From Mesorhizobium sp. WSM4311 (GTDB lineage Bacteria > Pseudomonadota > Alphaproteobacteria > Rhizobiales > Rhizobiaceae), in NCBI RefSeq assembly GCF_002295115.1, contig NZ_NSFV01000006.1, forward strand, positions 322,501 to 386,500: DNA of 64,000 nt, written 5' to 3'. The notes below the pieces were generated by a model. It saw only the letters and a list, made by a program, of their open reading frames with translations. It was not told the origin of the DNA and ran no database searches. The translations under genes and the position numbers were made by a program. Positions 43,651 to 52,366 of the stretch are shown in pieces. Position 1 is the first letter of the stretch, and every line of letters starts with the position of its first letter.

Positions 43651-43671
43651 CATACCGGCTTTTCCGGTATG
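43651..43671 (-). promoter_or_regulatory. Leader hairpin of the ATG-start flagellin
   Basis: The arms CATACCGG (43651-43658) and CCGGTATG (43664-43671) are perfect 8-bp arms with a 5-base loop, about 40 bp upstream of the start codon within the expected 5' leader. On the mRNA it is followed by an A-rich tract. It parallels the hairpin in the other flagellin leader. Confidence 0.5.
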
Positions 43672-43810
43672 ACGGAGCGGCATCATGCCAATGATCGTCG
43701 AGAGATCACCCGCCATCTGCGAGCGACTATGGCGGCGAGTTCCTACCAAAGGGCTAAATCGGACGGTTAATCGAAAATAATTCGAGAAAAAATCGACGAT
43801 GTCCGGCGCA

Positions 43811-43831
43811 CTGCCCGGTCCTGTCGGGCAG
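43811..43831 (-). terminator. Hairpin after fliP (probable terminator)
   Basis: The arms CTGCCCG (43811-43817) and CGGGCAG (43825-43831) with a 7-base loop, 27 bp after the fliP stop on the minus strand. A T-run (GATTTTTTC) follows about 16 bases later. It likely ends the long operon that runs from the DUF1217 gene to fliP and insulates the flagellin promoter. The rest of the 243-bp gap is the flagellin promoter and leader. Confidence 0.45.
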
Positions 43832-43857
43832 ACGCGGCCTCGGGCCGGAGAGCAGGG

Positions 43858-44589
43858 TCAGGTGAAGGAGCGCACCAGGCTGCCGACGAGCAGGTTCCAG
43901 CCGTCGATCAGGACAAAGAACAGGATCTTGAACGGCAGCGAGACAACGGTGGGCGGCAGCATCATCATGCCCATCGCCATGGTGATGGTGGCGACGATCA
44001 GGTCGATGACCAGGAAGGGCAGCACGATCAGGAAGCCGATCTCGAAGCCGCGGCGGATCTCGGAGATCATGAAGGCGGGCACCAGGATGCGCAGGTCGAC
44101 CGTCTCCTTGGCGACGACCTGGCCGCGCTCGCGCGCGAGGTCGGCGAAAAGGTCGAAATCCTTGTCGCGCACATTGTGCAGCATGAAGGTGCGGAACGGA
44201 TCCGAGATCTTCTCGAAGGCCTCGGTCTGGCTGATCTGGTTGTCCATCAGCGGCTTGACGCCGGTGTTCCAGGCCTGATCGAACGTCGGCGCCATGACGT
44301 AGAAGGTCATGAACAGCGACAGCGAAATGAGGATGAGGTTCGCCGGCGTCGACTGCAGGCCGATGCCGGCGCGCAGGATCGAGAAGGCGATGACGAAACG
44401 GGTGAAGCTCGTCACCATGATCAGCAGCCCGGGCGCCACCGACAGCACGGTCAGCAGGCCGAACATCTGGATGATGTAGCCGACGGTGGTACCGTCGGCC
44501 TTTCCGATGCCGCCCAGGTCCAGCTGCTGCGCCGCCGCGACGGAGGTGGCGGCGCCGATCAGCGCCGCGGCGAGAAGGAACTTCTTCAT
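43858..44589 (-). CDS. fliP: Flagellar export gate protein FliP
   Basis: A 243-residue protein with a signal-like N-terminus (KKFLLAAALIGAATSVAAAQ) and four main spans. Family blocks are TSFTRFVIAFSILRAGIG, the central soluble loop DPFRTFMLHNVRDKDFDLFA, and GFEIGFLIVLPFLVIDLIVA. FliP forms the gate with FliQ and FliR. It overlaps fliL by 4 bp and ends the large minus-strand operon. Confidence 0.96.
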   Translation of the reverse strand: MKKFLLAAALIGAATSVAAAQQLDLGGIGKADGTTVGYIIQMFGLLTVLSVAPGLLIMVTSFTRFVIAFSILRAGIGLQSTPANLILISLSLFMTFYVMAPTFDQAWNTGVKPLMDNQISQTEAFEKISDPFRTFMLHNVRDKDFDLFADLARERGQVVAKETVDLRILVPAFMISEIRRGFEIGFLIVLPFLVIDLIVATITMAMGMMMLPPTVVSLPFKILFFVLIDGWNLLVGSLVRSFT

Positions 44590-45080
44590 TCGAGCAGCAA
44601 TGTCCTGATGAGAACCTGTTTGGCGTGCCCCTGGCTGCGGATCGAGGCGCGTTCCTCGATATCGGCTTTCAGGTGCTGGTAACCGCTGGCGCCCTCGACC
44701 TGATGCATCTTCAGCGTACGCACGAAGGCCAGAAGGTCCTGATGGATGTCCTCCGTCATCGCCGGCGGCTGCGGCGCGTCGTAGACCACGGATGCTTCCA
44801 TCCGGATCCAGGTGTCGGCGGGTGAGGCGATATTCGTGGTGATCGGCGGCAGCGCGACAAGCGTCGGCCCCGTGCCAGGCTGTTGCGCAGCAGAGGGTTC
44901 GGCAACCTTGCCCGCATTTTCAGGAGCAGCCGGCACCGATGGCGGTGCGCCGGCGCCCTTGAGATAACCTCCGGACATCCAGCCCATGCCGATGGCGGCG
45001 ACCGTCACCACCAGCAGCATGGCGCCCTGAACCACAAGGGATGGACCCTTGCGAGGCTGGAGTTGTTCGACATTGGCCAC
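44586..45080 (-). CDS. fliL: Flagellar basal-body-associated protein FliL
   Basis: A 164-residue single-span protein (membrane segment about 16-37, LVVQGAMLLVVTVAAIGMGW). The periplasmic domain of FliL type has TWIRMEASVVYDAP and ends with IRSQGHAKQVLIRTLLLE. FliL surrounds stator units and tunes their function. It lies 20 bp after flgH. Confidence 0.92.
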   Translation of the reverse strand: MANVEQLQPRKGPSLVVQGAMLLVVTVAAIGMGWMSGGYLKGAGAPPSVPAAPENAGKVAEPSAAQQPGTGPTLVALPPITTNIASPADTWIRMEASVVYDAPQPPAMTEDIHQDLLAFVRTLKMHQVEGASGYQHLKADIEERASIRSQGHAKQVLIRTLLLE

Positions 45081-45100
45081 GGCGCTCTGTTCTCCAATCC

Positions 45101-45808
45101 CTAGAACGGAAGAACCTGGTCGAGGATCTGCTGGCCGTAGGCCGGCTGCTGGATCTCGGTGATGCGGCCGCGCCCGCCATAGGAAATGCGCGCCTCGGCG
45201 ATCCGTTCGTAGGGGATCGTGTTCTCGGCGCCGATATCGGCCGGCCGCACGATGCCGGCGATGGTCAGCACCCTCAGTTCGGCGTTGACGCGCACTTCCT
45301 GCGACCCCGTGATCATCAGATTGCCGTTCGGCAAGACATCGGTGACGATCGCCGCGACATTGAGTTCAAGCGTTTCCGATCGTTTGATCTCGCCATCGGC
45401 CGTCGTGTCCGTTGCGGAGTTGAGCGTGCCGGCGCCCTTGCCGGCGGTGCTCCACTTGTCCCATTGCGCGCTGAGGTCGAAGCCGAGCTTGCGGTTGGCG
45501 GTGCGGCTCCTGTCGTTCTGGTTCTTGAAATTGGCGCGGTCGTTGACCTTGATCGTGACGGTCAGGATGTCGCCCTGCGAGAGCGCCCGGGGATCGGTGA
45601 AGAGGCGGCTCTGGCGATCGTCCCACAGCGAGAACTTTTTCACCGGTGCCCGAGGCGGCTCGGGGTATCTGTACAGGGAAGACGTGTTGCCGCCGTCAAT
45701 GCCCGAGCCGACCGGCGACAGCGACGGTTCCTTGCCGACTTCCCTGAGGTTGGTGCCGCAGCCGGACAGGGCTGCCACCGCGCACAGGATGAGCGTTCTG
45801 CGGATCAT
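45101..45808 (-). CDS. flgH: Flagellar L-ring lipoprotein FlgH
   Basis: A 235-residue outer-membrane ring protein. The lipobox LSGC is at residues 14-17, so Cys17 should be acylated. Family motifs are SLWDDRQSRLFTDPRALSQG, GDILTVTIKVNDRANFKN and SGSQEVRVNAELRVLTIAG-like (here ITGSQEVRVNAELR). It overlaps motE by 4 bp. Confidence 0.95.
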   Translation of the reverse strand: MIRRTLILCAVAALSGCGTNLREVGKEPSLSPVGSGIDGGNTSSLYRYPEPPRAPVKKFSLWDDRQSRLFTDPRALSQGDILTVTIKVNDRANFKNQNDRSRTANRKLGFDLSAQWDKWSTAGKGAGTLNSATDTTADGEIKRSETLELNVAAIVTDVLPNGNLMITGSQEVRVNAELRVLTIAGIVRPADIGAENTIPYERIAEARISYGGRGRITEIQQPAYGQQILDQVLPF

Positions 45809-46392
45809 GACGGATCTACCCTTCGGGCTGCGCTGGCCATGATGCCGGTGAGAGTCGCCGCCGCCTTCTGGTCCATTTCGTTGAGAATGACGCCGGCCTT
45901 GCGTGAATCGAGCTTCATCAGGATGGCCGCGGCCAGGTCGGCGTTGACGATCGCCAGGCGTTCGGCCGCCGCATCGGGCTTCATGCCGGCATAGATCTTG
46001 ACGACGCCGTCCTCGGCCCGGGCCAGGAACACTTCACGCCGCTTCAGCCAGGTCTCGTATTCGGCCTTCTTCGCGTCCAGCGCTTTCATGCGCTCGTCGA
46101 TGCCGGCCTGCAGCTGCTTCAGTTCCTCGGCCTGCAAGGCGTAGCGGCGGTCGCGGGCGGCGTCGGCGATGTTGGAGCAGAAGCGCTCGATCTCGCTCTG
46201 GTCGGGCGCCTTCTCCCGCGCCAATTGCTGCGGCGCCACCGCGGGCTGCGCTCCGGGCAGAACCTGGCGAACGACATCCTCGCCATGTGCGCCGCCACTG
46301 GCAACGGCCATGGCCGCGAGAGCCGCGGCCGCGAACAGGATTGCGCGGCAGGAGCGTCTTTCGTGGGATAGAAGGGAGGGGATCATCGGCAT
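45805..46392 (-). CDS. motE: MotE, periplasmic chaperone of MotC
   Basis: A 195-residue secreted protein: a signal peptide is followed by a helical coiled-coil region (YALQAEELKQLQAGIDERMK) and a C-terminal MgtE-N-like domain (AILMKLDSRKAGVILNEMDQ). In Sinorhizobium MotE dimers act as a chaperone for MotC. Its position between flgI and flgH matches that species. ATGs at 46392 and 46386 are both possible. Confidence 0.85.
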   Translation of the reverse strand: MPMIPSLLSHERRSCRAILFAAAALAAMAVASGGAHGEDVVRQVLPGAQPAVAPQQLAREKAPDQSEIERFCSNIADAARDRRYALQAEELKQLQAGIDERMKALDAKKAEYETWLKRREVFLARAEDGVVKIYAGMKPDAAAERLAIVNADLAAAILMKLDSRKAGVILNEMDQKAAATLTGIMASAARRVDPS

Positions 46393-46395
46393 CGC

Positions 46396-47637
46396 CTATT
46401 GGAGGACCAGATCGGCTTGCAGGGCGCCGGCCGACTTGATGCCTTGCAGGATGGCAATGATACCGTCCGGCTTGACGCCGAGGCGGTTGAGGCCGGAAAC
46501 GAGGGTTTGCAGGTCGGGTCCGTCGAGCACCGCGACGCGGGCATCGGGCCGGCTGGCGTCGATGGCGGTGAACGGCTCGACAGCGGTTTCGCCCTTGGAG
46601 AAAGGTTCCGGCTGCACGATGCGCGGCGCTTCGGTGATGCGCACCGTGAGCGTGCCGTGGCTGATGGCGACGCGCGAGATCTTGACGTCGTTGCCGATTA
46701 CGATGGTGCCGGTGCGCTCGTCGATGACGACGCGGGCCGGCGTATCGGATTCGACCACCAGGTTTTCGATCTCGGCATAGAAGCGCGCGGCCGAAACGCC
46801 CTTTGGCCTTCTGATCTGCACGGTGCGAGAATCGCGCTCACCCGCGACGCGCATGCCGAAGCGCTGGCTGGTATAGTCGTTGATCGCGTCGGCGATGCGG
46901 ATGGCGGTCGAGAAATCGGGATTGCGCAATTGCAGCGTCAGCGTCGACTGGTCGTCGAACTCGGCCTTCACCGAACGCTCGACGATGGCGCCGTTCGGCA
47001 CCCGGCCGGCGGTCGGCACGCCTTGCGTCAATTGTTCGGCCTGGCCCTTGGCGGTGAAGCCGGAAACGATGACCGCGCCCTGACCGACAGCATAGATCTC
47101 GCCGTCCGCCGCCTTCAGCGGCGTCATGATCAGCGTGCCGCCGGCAAGCGAGGTGGCGTCGCCCATAGAGGAGACGTCGATGTCGATGCGGGCGCCCGAT
47201 TGCACATAGGGGGGCATGTTGGCGGTGACGATGACGGCGGCGACGTTCTTGGCGCGCGCGCGGCCGCCTTCGGTGGCGATGCCGAGATTTTCGAGCATGG
47301 CGCGGATCGACTGCTCGGTGAACGGCGAATTGCGCAGACTGTCACCCGAGCCGGCGAGGCCGATGACCAGGCCGTAGCCGACCAGCTGGTTGTCGCGCGA
47401 ACTCTGCAGCTGGGCGATGTCCTTGATGCGCGAGGCGACCTGGCCAGGCGGCAGCGAGCTCGGTCCGGGCGAAACGCGGAACATGCGGGTGGTGGTCGCC
47501 GGATCATATTCCGGATCGTCGTAGACGCCGCCGTTCTTGGCGGCGAGTTCGCGCTTGGCCTTGGGTGTCAGGCCGTCGGCCAGCGCTGGCTGCAGGCCCA
47601 GCGTGGCAGCAAGCAGAAGGGCAAGCGGGCGCATCAT
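46396..47637 (-). CDS. flgI: Flagellar P-ring protein FlgI
   Basis: A 413-residue periplasmic ring protein with signal peptide (RPLALLLAATLGLQPALA). It has the family blocks SRIKDIAQLQSSRDNQLVGY, GLAGSGDSLRNSPFTEQSIR and ASGARIDIDVSSMGDA-like (here SGARIDIDVSSMGDATSLAG). The C-terminus ends LSGLNRLGVKPDGIIAILQ-like. It overlaps flgA by 4 bp. Assembles around the rod with FlgA as chaperone. Confidence 0.96.
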   Translation of the reverse strand: MMRPLALLLAATLGLQPALADGLTPKAKRELAAKNGGVYDDPEYDPATTTRMFRVSPGPSSLPPGQVASRIKDIAQLQSSRDNQLVGYGLVIGLAGSGDSLRNSPFTEQSIRAMLENLGIATEGGRARAKNVAAVIVTANMPPYVQSGARIDIDVSSMGDATSLAGGTLIMTPLKAADGEIYAVGQGAVIVSGFTAKGQAEQLTQGVPTAGRVPNGAIVERSVKAEFDDQSTLTLQLRNPDFSTAIRIADAINDYTSQRFGMRVAGERDSRTVQIRRPKGVSAARFYAEIENLVVESDTPARVVIDERTGTIVIGNDVKISRVAISHGTLTVRITEAPRIVQPEPFSKGETAVEPFTAIDASRPDARVAVLDGPDLQTLVSGLNRLGVKPDGIIAILQGIKSAGALQADLVLQ

Positions 47638-48173
47638 GAAGCGCTGACCTGGATGGTTCCGTCGGCCATCACCGTGCCGGAGAGGATCTTGCCGCTATCG
47701 CTGTTGCGAACCTTGATGAGGTCGCCAGCTGAACCTGGCTGCAAGGTTACCGCGGTGGCCGATATCGTCAGTCCGCCGGCGATGAAGAAGACCTGCACGG
47801 CTGCACCCTGTTCGACCAGCCAGGCCTCGCGGATGGCGGCGGCCGGGATGTAGCGACCGGGCAGCAGCGTGCGCTTGGCGATCTTGCCCTGAAGCTCTTC
47901 GGCGCGGGTCGCCATCGCATCGGGCTTGTGTTTGCCCGCGATGAGGGTCACCTGTTTCAGGGCGGCGAGTTCGATGGTCTCGCCGGGGTAGATGACGCGA
48001 CTGGGGATCAGCACGACTTCGCCGGCAGGCTGATTGCCGGCGATCTGCGTTGCCGACTGATTTGTCGATTGATTTGCCGATTCCTGGGCGAAAGCCGGCA
48101 AGCCACCGACTACCAGCGCAAGGATCAGCGCGGTGCGGCGGAATGCGGAGCAGGAGATCGGCATGGCCATCAT
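47634..48173 (-). CDS. flgA: P-ring assembly chaperone FlgA
   Basis: A 179-residue periplasmic protein with signal peptide (TALILALVVGGLPAFAQ), a short Asn/Gln/Ser repeat (NQSTNQSATQ), and the SAF-type domain of FlgA (VVLIPSRVIYPGETIE; PGRYIPAAAIREAWLVEQGA; SAGDLIKVRNSDSGKILSGT). The start is one of ATGs 48173, 48170 or 48164. It lies 3 bp after flgG and assists FlgI. Confidence 0.93.
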   Translation of the reverse strand: MMAMPISCSAFRRTALILALVVGGLPAFAQESANQSTNQSATQIAGNQPAGEVVLIPSRVIYPGETIELAALKQVTLIAGKHKPDAMATRAEELQGKIAKRTLLPGRYIPAAAIREAWLVEQGAAVQVFFIAGGLTISATAVTLQPGSAGDLIKVRNSDSGKILSGTVMADGTIQVSAS

Positions 48174-48176
48174 CCC

Positions 48177-48965
48177 TTACCTGATGTTCTTGGAGACGAC
48201 CGAGGCCATGTCGTCGGCGGCCTGGATCACCTTGGAATTCATCTCATAGGCGCGCTGCGCCGAGATCAGCTCGGTGATTTCCTTGACCGGGTCGACGTTG
48301 GAGGCCTCGAGATAGCCCTGCTGGATGGTGGCGAAGCCGGGATCGCCGGGCACGCCGGCATTGGCCGGGCCGGAGGCGGTCGTTTCCTGGAACAGATTGT
48401 CGCCGAGCGGCGCGAGGCCCGCCTCGTTGGCGAAGTTGACGATCTGGAGCTGGCCGAGATTCTGCAGGTCGGTCTGGCCGTCGATGCGGGCAAACACCTG
48501 ACCGGTCTTATTGACGATCACCTCGACCGCGTCGGTCGGCACGGTGATCGCCGGAATGACATTGGCGCCATCCACCGTCACCAGCTGGCCGGTGGCGTTG
48601 GTGTTGAAGGCGCCGGCGCGGGTGTAGAGCGTGCCGCCATCGGCGCCCTCGATCTGGAACCAGCCCCTGCCGGTCAGCGCCATGTCGAAACTGTTGCCGG
48701 TGCTGGTCAGTTCGCCCTGGGTGTGCACGTTGCGCACGGCCGTCGTCTTGACGCCGAGACCGATCGAAACGCCTTCCGGCACCAGCGAGGCGTTGGATCG
48801 GTTGGGTACGCCTTGCGTGCGGTCAACCTGGTAGAGCAGGTCGGAGAATTCGGCGCGCGCCCGCTTGTAGCCGGTGGTGTTGATGTTGGCGATGTTGTTG
48901 GCGATGACTTCCAGATTTGTCTGCTGGGCATTCATGCCGGTGGCGGCGATGGAAAGTGCTTTCAT
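48177..48965 (-). CDS. flgG: Distal rod protein FlgG
   Basis: A 262-residue rod protein. It starts MKALSIAATGMNAQQTNLEV then ANNIANINTTGYKRARAEF and ends with the helix VKEITELISAQRAYEMNSKV. FlgG builds the distal rod inside the L and P rings. The length and all family blocks are normal. It lies 10 bp after fliE. Confidence 0.96.
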   Translation of the reverse strand: MKALSIAATGMNAQQTNLEVIANNIANINTTGYKRARAEFSDLLYQVDRTQGVPNRSNASLVPEGVSIGLGVKTTAVRNVHTQGELTSTGNSFDMALTGRGWFQIEGADGGTLYTRAGAFNTNATGQLVTVDGANVIPAITVPTDAVEVIVNKTGQVFARIDGQTDLQNLGQLQIVNFANEAGLAPLGDNLFQETTASGPANAGVPGDPGFATIQQGYLEASNVDPVKEITELISAQRAYEMNSKVIQAADDMASVVSKNIR

Positions 48966-48975
48966 GACCTATTCC

Positions 48976-49299
48976 TCAGATACCCATGCGACTGACTTCG
49001 AGGTAGGCCGAAACGACCTTGTCGCGGATGGCGACGGCGGTCTGAAGCGCCTGCTGCGCGCTCATCACGGCATCGACGACCTGGCGTGTGTCGGCATCGC
49101 CCTTGAGCGCCTGGAGCGACACCTGTTCGGCATTCTGCAGCGTGTTGACGGTCTTGGAGGCTGCCTGGCTCACCGCTTCGGCAAAGGAGGTGCCAAGGTT
49201 GCCTGATGTCGCCGGCGCGACACCGCCCTGAAGCAGGTCGGTCGCCGTATCGCCCAGCCCGGGCTTCAGGTTGAGCGCGCCGATGCCGTTCACGATCAT
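48976..49299 (-). CDS. fliE: Rod-MS ring adaptor FliE
   Basis: A 107-residue protein with the C-terminal family motif KGDADTRQVVDAVMSAQQAL then QTAVAIRDKVVSAYLEVSRM. FliE joins the rod to the MS ring and is an early export substrate. Its start overlaps the flgC stop by 4 bp. Confidence 0.95.
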   Translation of the reverse strand: MIVNGIGALNLKPGLGDTATDLLQGGVAPATSGNLGTSFAEAVSQAASKTVNTLQNAEQVSLQALKGDADTRQVVDAVMSAQQALQTAVAIRDKVVSAYLEVSRMGI

Positions 49300-49712
49300 T
49301 GGTTCCTCATCAGGTCGATGGTCATTGAAATGAGGTCGCGCGCCTGCTTCACGACTTGCAGGTTGGCCTCGTAGGAGCGGTTGGCCTCGGTCATGTCGGC
49401 CATTTCGATCAGCGCGTTGACATTGGGCATCTTGACGTAGCCCTTCTCGTCGGCGGCCTCGTTGCCAGGCTGGAATTCGACGGGGAAGACACTTGGATCG
49501 CGGTCGATCGAGTTCACTTCAACCGTTGAGGCGCCGGACGCCCGGTCAAGCTCGGAGACGAAGCTGATGGTCTTGCGGCGATAGGGGTCAGCGCCGGGCG
49601 TCGTGCCGGTCGACTGGGCATTGGCGAGGTTTTCAGAGACCACGCGCAGGCGCTCGGACTGGGCGCCGAGGCCGGATGCTGCGACTTTCAGGGCTGCGGT
49701 CAGTGCGTCCAT
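49296..49712 (-). CDS. flgC: Proximal rod protein FlgC
   Basis: A 138-residue rod protein: ALKVAASGLGAQSERLRVVS then ENLANAQSTGTTPGADPYRR, and the C-terminal VNALIEMADMTEANRSYEAN. It starts one base after the flgB stop codon. Confidence 0.96.
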   Translation of the reverse strand: MDALTAALKVAASGLGAQSERLRVVSENLANAQSTGTTPGADPYRRKTISFVSELDRASGASTVEVNSIDRDPSVFPVEFQPGNEAADEKGYVKMPNVNALIEMADMTEANRSYEANLQVVKQARDLISMTIDLMRNQ

Positions 49713-49713
49713 G

Positions 49714-50094
49714 TCAGCTCTTCACCGCCATCATCATCATCGAGTGGAAAGCCTTGACGATAGCCGTGTTGAGCTCGAAGGAACGGCGCACCTCGCCAGC
49801 CTTGAGAAGCTGGTCCTCAAGCACGACGGTGTTCTTGGACGGCATGACCACGCCGTCATCTTCCTGCGGCTTGATGGTGAAGCCGGCATTGGTCGCCGCG
49901 CTGCCGAGATGGCCGGCCTCGGTGGTCTGCAACGACACAGCCGTGCGGTCGAGCACCTTCTCGAAGGGCTCGACATCGTTTGCCGTGTAGCCCGGCGTGT
50001 TGGCGTTGGCGATGTTGCCGGCGATCGCCGACTGGCGCACGGAAAGCCACTGCGCTTGCTTGGCGGCGAGATCGAAAAGGGAAACGGGCTCCAT
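49714..50094 (-). CDS. flgB: Proximal rod protein FlgB
   Basis: A 126-residue rod protein with the family N-terminus LAAKQAQWLSVRQSAIAGNI and ANANTPGYTANDVEPFEKVL. The C-terminal helix is AGEVRRSFELNTAIVKAFHS. The ATG at 50094 was chosen because GGAGA lies just upstream; a frame start 24 bp earlier is less likely. Confidence 0.94.
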   Translation of the reverse strand: MEPVSLFDLAAKQAQWLSVRQSAIAGNIANANTPGYTANDVEPFEKVLDRTAVSLQTTEAGHLGSAATNAGFTIKPQEDDGVVMPSKNTVVLEDQLLKAGEVRRSFELNTAIVKAFHSMMMMAVKS

Positions 50095-50159
50095 GGGAAT
50101 CTCCGGGCATGTGCCCAAAGACTAGGCCGCCAGTCTTGCGCGGACCTTGCGGGCAGCCG

Positions 50160-50984
50160 CTACCTGGAAAGCTGGATCAGCTGGTTGGTGCTGGTCAGCA
50201 TGACCCATTTGCCGTTGCGCTGCTCGATCGACGACACGGTGCTAGAGTCCGGCAGTATCGAGCCGCGCTGGACGATCCACAGGCCGGTGTCGTCCTCGAT
50301 CATGGCACGGCCGTTGGCGACATGGACCATGCGGAATTTCGCGACATCGGCCGGGAAGGGCTGGTCGCCGGGCGGCTGCGCCGGGGTGGCGTCATCCTGC
50401 ACCGTCCCGGTGGCGAGCAGGTCGATGCTGGTGTTGGGAAGGTCCTTGGCCGTCAGCGGCGCGCTGCGCGAGGTCACCACGCCGCCACCCTCGCGTCCCG
50501 AATTGGTGCCGGTGCCGCCAAACTTGATCGCCTGAACGCCGAACTGCTCCTGGTTGAAGAAGATATACCAGGGAAACAGGGCGCAGATCAGGCCGAGCGT
50601 GACGCCGAGCGCGGCGATGACGAAGTCGCTGCGCCGGTCCGCCTTCTTGCTTAATTTTGGAAATTGCGCCTTTGGCGGTTGCGGCCATTCGGTGACGGGA
50701 AACAGGCCATCGATCAGCGATTCGCGGCTTGCCTGCGTGATCTCGGCGGCCTCGACGCGGGGAACCACGGGCGCGGCAGCCCGAGCGACAGGTTCGGATC
50801 GGGGCAGGACCGGCTTGACGGCTCTGGCCAGAACAGCCGCGGTCTTGGCTGCGATGGCGCTGGCGGCCTTTGCCTTGGCCCTCCTCTCCTCCTCGGCTTG
50901 AGCCTCCTCGGCGGCGTTCGCCGCGGCGATCATCTCATTCAGGATGCGCTCGGTGTATTGGCGTTCAGTCTCCTGATTCGGCAT
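50160..50984 (-). CDS. Flagellar-locus protein of unknown function, single membrane span
   Basis: A 274-residue protein between fliI and flgB, where rhizobial loci carry an unnamed gene. An Ala/Glu/Lys-rich, coiled-coil-like N-terminus (about 15-60) leads to one membrane span (about 122-145, VIAALGVTLGLICALFPWYI), and the C-terminal part (about 150-274) is periplasmic and soluble with WIVQRGSILPDSSTVSSIEQ near the end. Its start overlaps the fliI 3' end by 20 bp. Position suggests a basal-body or export accessory role. No family name can be given. Confidence 0.75.
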   Translation of the reverse strand: MPNQETERQYTERILNEMIAAANAAEEAQAEEERRAKAKAASAIAAKTAAVLARAVKPVLPRSEPVARAAAPVVPRVEAAEITQASRESLIDGLFPVTEWPQPPKAQFPKLSKKADRRSDFVIAALGVTLGLICALFPWYIFFNQEQFGVQAIKFGGTGTNSGREGGGVVTSRSAPLTAKDLPNTSIDLLATGTVQDDATPAQPPGDQPFPADVAKFRMVHVANGRAMIEDDTGLWIVQRGSILPDSSTVSSIEQRNGKWVMLTSTNQLIQLSR

Positions 50985-52365
50985 TCAGCTTTCCCTTGAG
51001 ATGGCGGGCGAGATCGGAGAACGGATCGGCTGACGGGCGGTCCCTGGGCGATTGCGTCAGCGCCTCGTAGATCAGCGGCACCTGGCGCACGGCGATGTCG
51101 AGCTCGGCGTCGGCGCCACCCTGATAGGCGCCGAGCAGGCGGATGTCGCGCGTGTCCTCGAAGCGTGCGATCATCGACTTCAGCCGCGTCACCAAAGCGC
51201 GCTGTTCGACGCTCCAGGCCTTGCCGGCCAGGCGCGATATGGATGACAGGGGATTGACCGGCGGATAGCGACCCTGTTCGGCGATCGCGCGGTCGAGCAC
51301 GACATGGCCGTCGAGGATGCCGCGCACGGAATCGGCGACCGGATCATTGTGGTCGTCGCCGTCGACCAGCACGGAAATGATGGCGGTAATCGACCCCTTG
51401 CCTTCGGCCCCCGGTCCGGCGCGCTCGAGCAATTTGGGAAGTTCGGTGAATACCGAGGCGGGATAACCGCGGGCGACCGGCGGCTCGCCGGTTCCCGTCG
51501 CCACCTCACGCAAGGCATGGGCGAAGCGGGTGATCGAATCCAGCACCAACAGCACGCGGTGGCCCTGGTCGCGAAAGTGCTCGGCGACCCTCATGGCGGT
51601 GTCGGGCGCGCGCCGGCGCATCATGGCGCTCTCGTCGCTGGTGGCGACGACGGCCACGGTCTTGGCCATGCTGTCGCCGATTGTGTCCTCGAGGAATTCG
51701 CGGACCTCGCGGCCGCGTTCGCCGATCAGCGCAACGACGACGGTGTCGAACGCGTCGGCGCCGGCGAGCATGGCGAGCAGCGTCGACTTGCCGACGCCCG
51801 AACCCGCAAAGACGCCCATGCGCTGACCGAAGCACAGCGGCGTGAAGATGTCGATGACCTTGACGCCGGTCATGAAGGCGGTACCGACGCGCTGCCGCGC
51901 CATGGCGCCTGGCGTCGTGGCGCCGCCCGACAGGTCTTCGCCCCTGATCAGCGGCGCACCGCCATCGATCGCCCGGGTGAGCGCGTCGATGGTGCGGCCG
52001 CGCCATGAATCATGCGGCGCCACCGCGAGTGGACCCCTGCGGAACACCGCATCGCCGATACCGGCATCGGCGCTGCGTTCGAAGGGGGCGACGACGACTT
52101 CGTCGCGGCTGATCTTGACGATCTCGCCGCGGCGCGCGCCGGACTGGCCGCGCTGCTCGACGATGTCGCCCAGCCTGGCGAAATCGGAAAGGCCGCGCAC
52201 CTTGTAGTGCGTGGACGTGACTTCGGTGACGAGACCGCCACGCTTGACCAGCCCGTCGGTGTTGCTGAAACGCCGAATTACCCGTTCCAGTGCGGCGAGC
52301 CGATCTTCGGGCGCCGGTGGGAGCTGCCTTTCGGGTGCACGGATGGAGGACCGGTCGAGCGACAT
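50965..52365 (-). CDS. fliI: Flagellar export ATPase FliI
   Basis: A 466-residue ATPase of the F1-beta type. The Walker A is GSGVGKST (188-195), with GVFAGSGVGKSTLLAML around it, and Walker B sits in VLLVLDSITRFAHALREV. FliI energises substrate loading with FliH and FliJ. It lies one base after the flgF start region, and its 3' end overlaps the unknown gene downstream. Confidence 0.96.
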   Translation of the reverse strand: MSLDRSSIRAPERQLPPAPEDRLAALERVIRRFSNTDGLVKRGGLVTEVTSTHYKVRGLSDFARLGDIVEQRGQSGARRGEIVKISRDEVVVAPFERSADAGIGDAVFRRGPLAVAPHDSWRGRTIDALTRAIDGGAPLIRGEDLSGGATTPGAMARQRVGTAFMTGVKVIDIFTPLCFGQRMGVFAGSGVGKSTLLAMLAGADAFDTVVVALIGERGREVREFLEDTIGDSMAKTVAVVATSDESAMMRRRAPDTAMRVAEHFRDQGHRVLLVLDSITRFAHALREVATGTGEPPVARGYPASVFTELPKLLERAGPGAEGKGSITAIISVLVDGDDHNDPVADSVRGILDGHVVLDRAIAEQGRYPPVNPLSSISRLAGKAWSVEQRALVTRLKSMIARFEDTRDIRLLGAYQGGADAELDIAVRQVPLIYEALTQSPRDRPSADPFSDLARHLKGKLNAESGD

Positions 52366-52366
52366 G

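Noticed and set aside
46399..47853. A 484-codon plus-strand open frame antisense to flgI and flgA
   Set aside because: Shadow frame of conserved genes on the other strand, without a ribosome site or recognisable domain.
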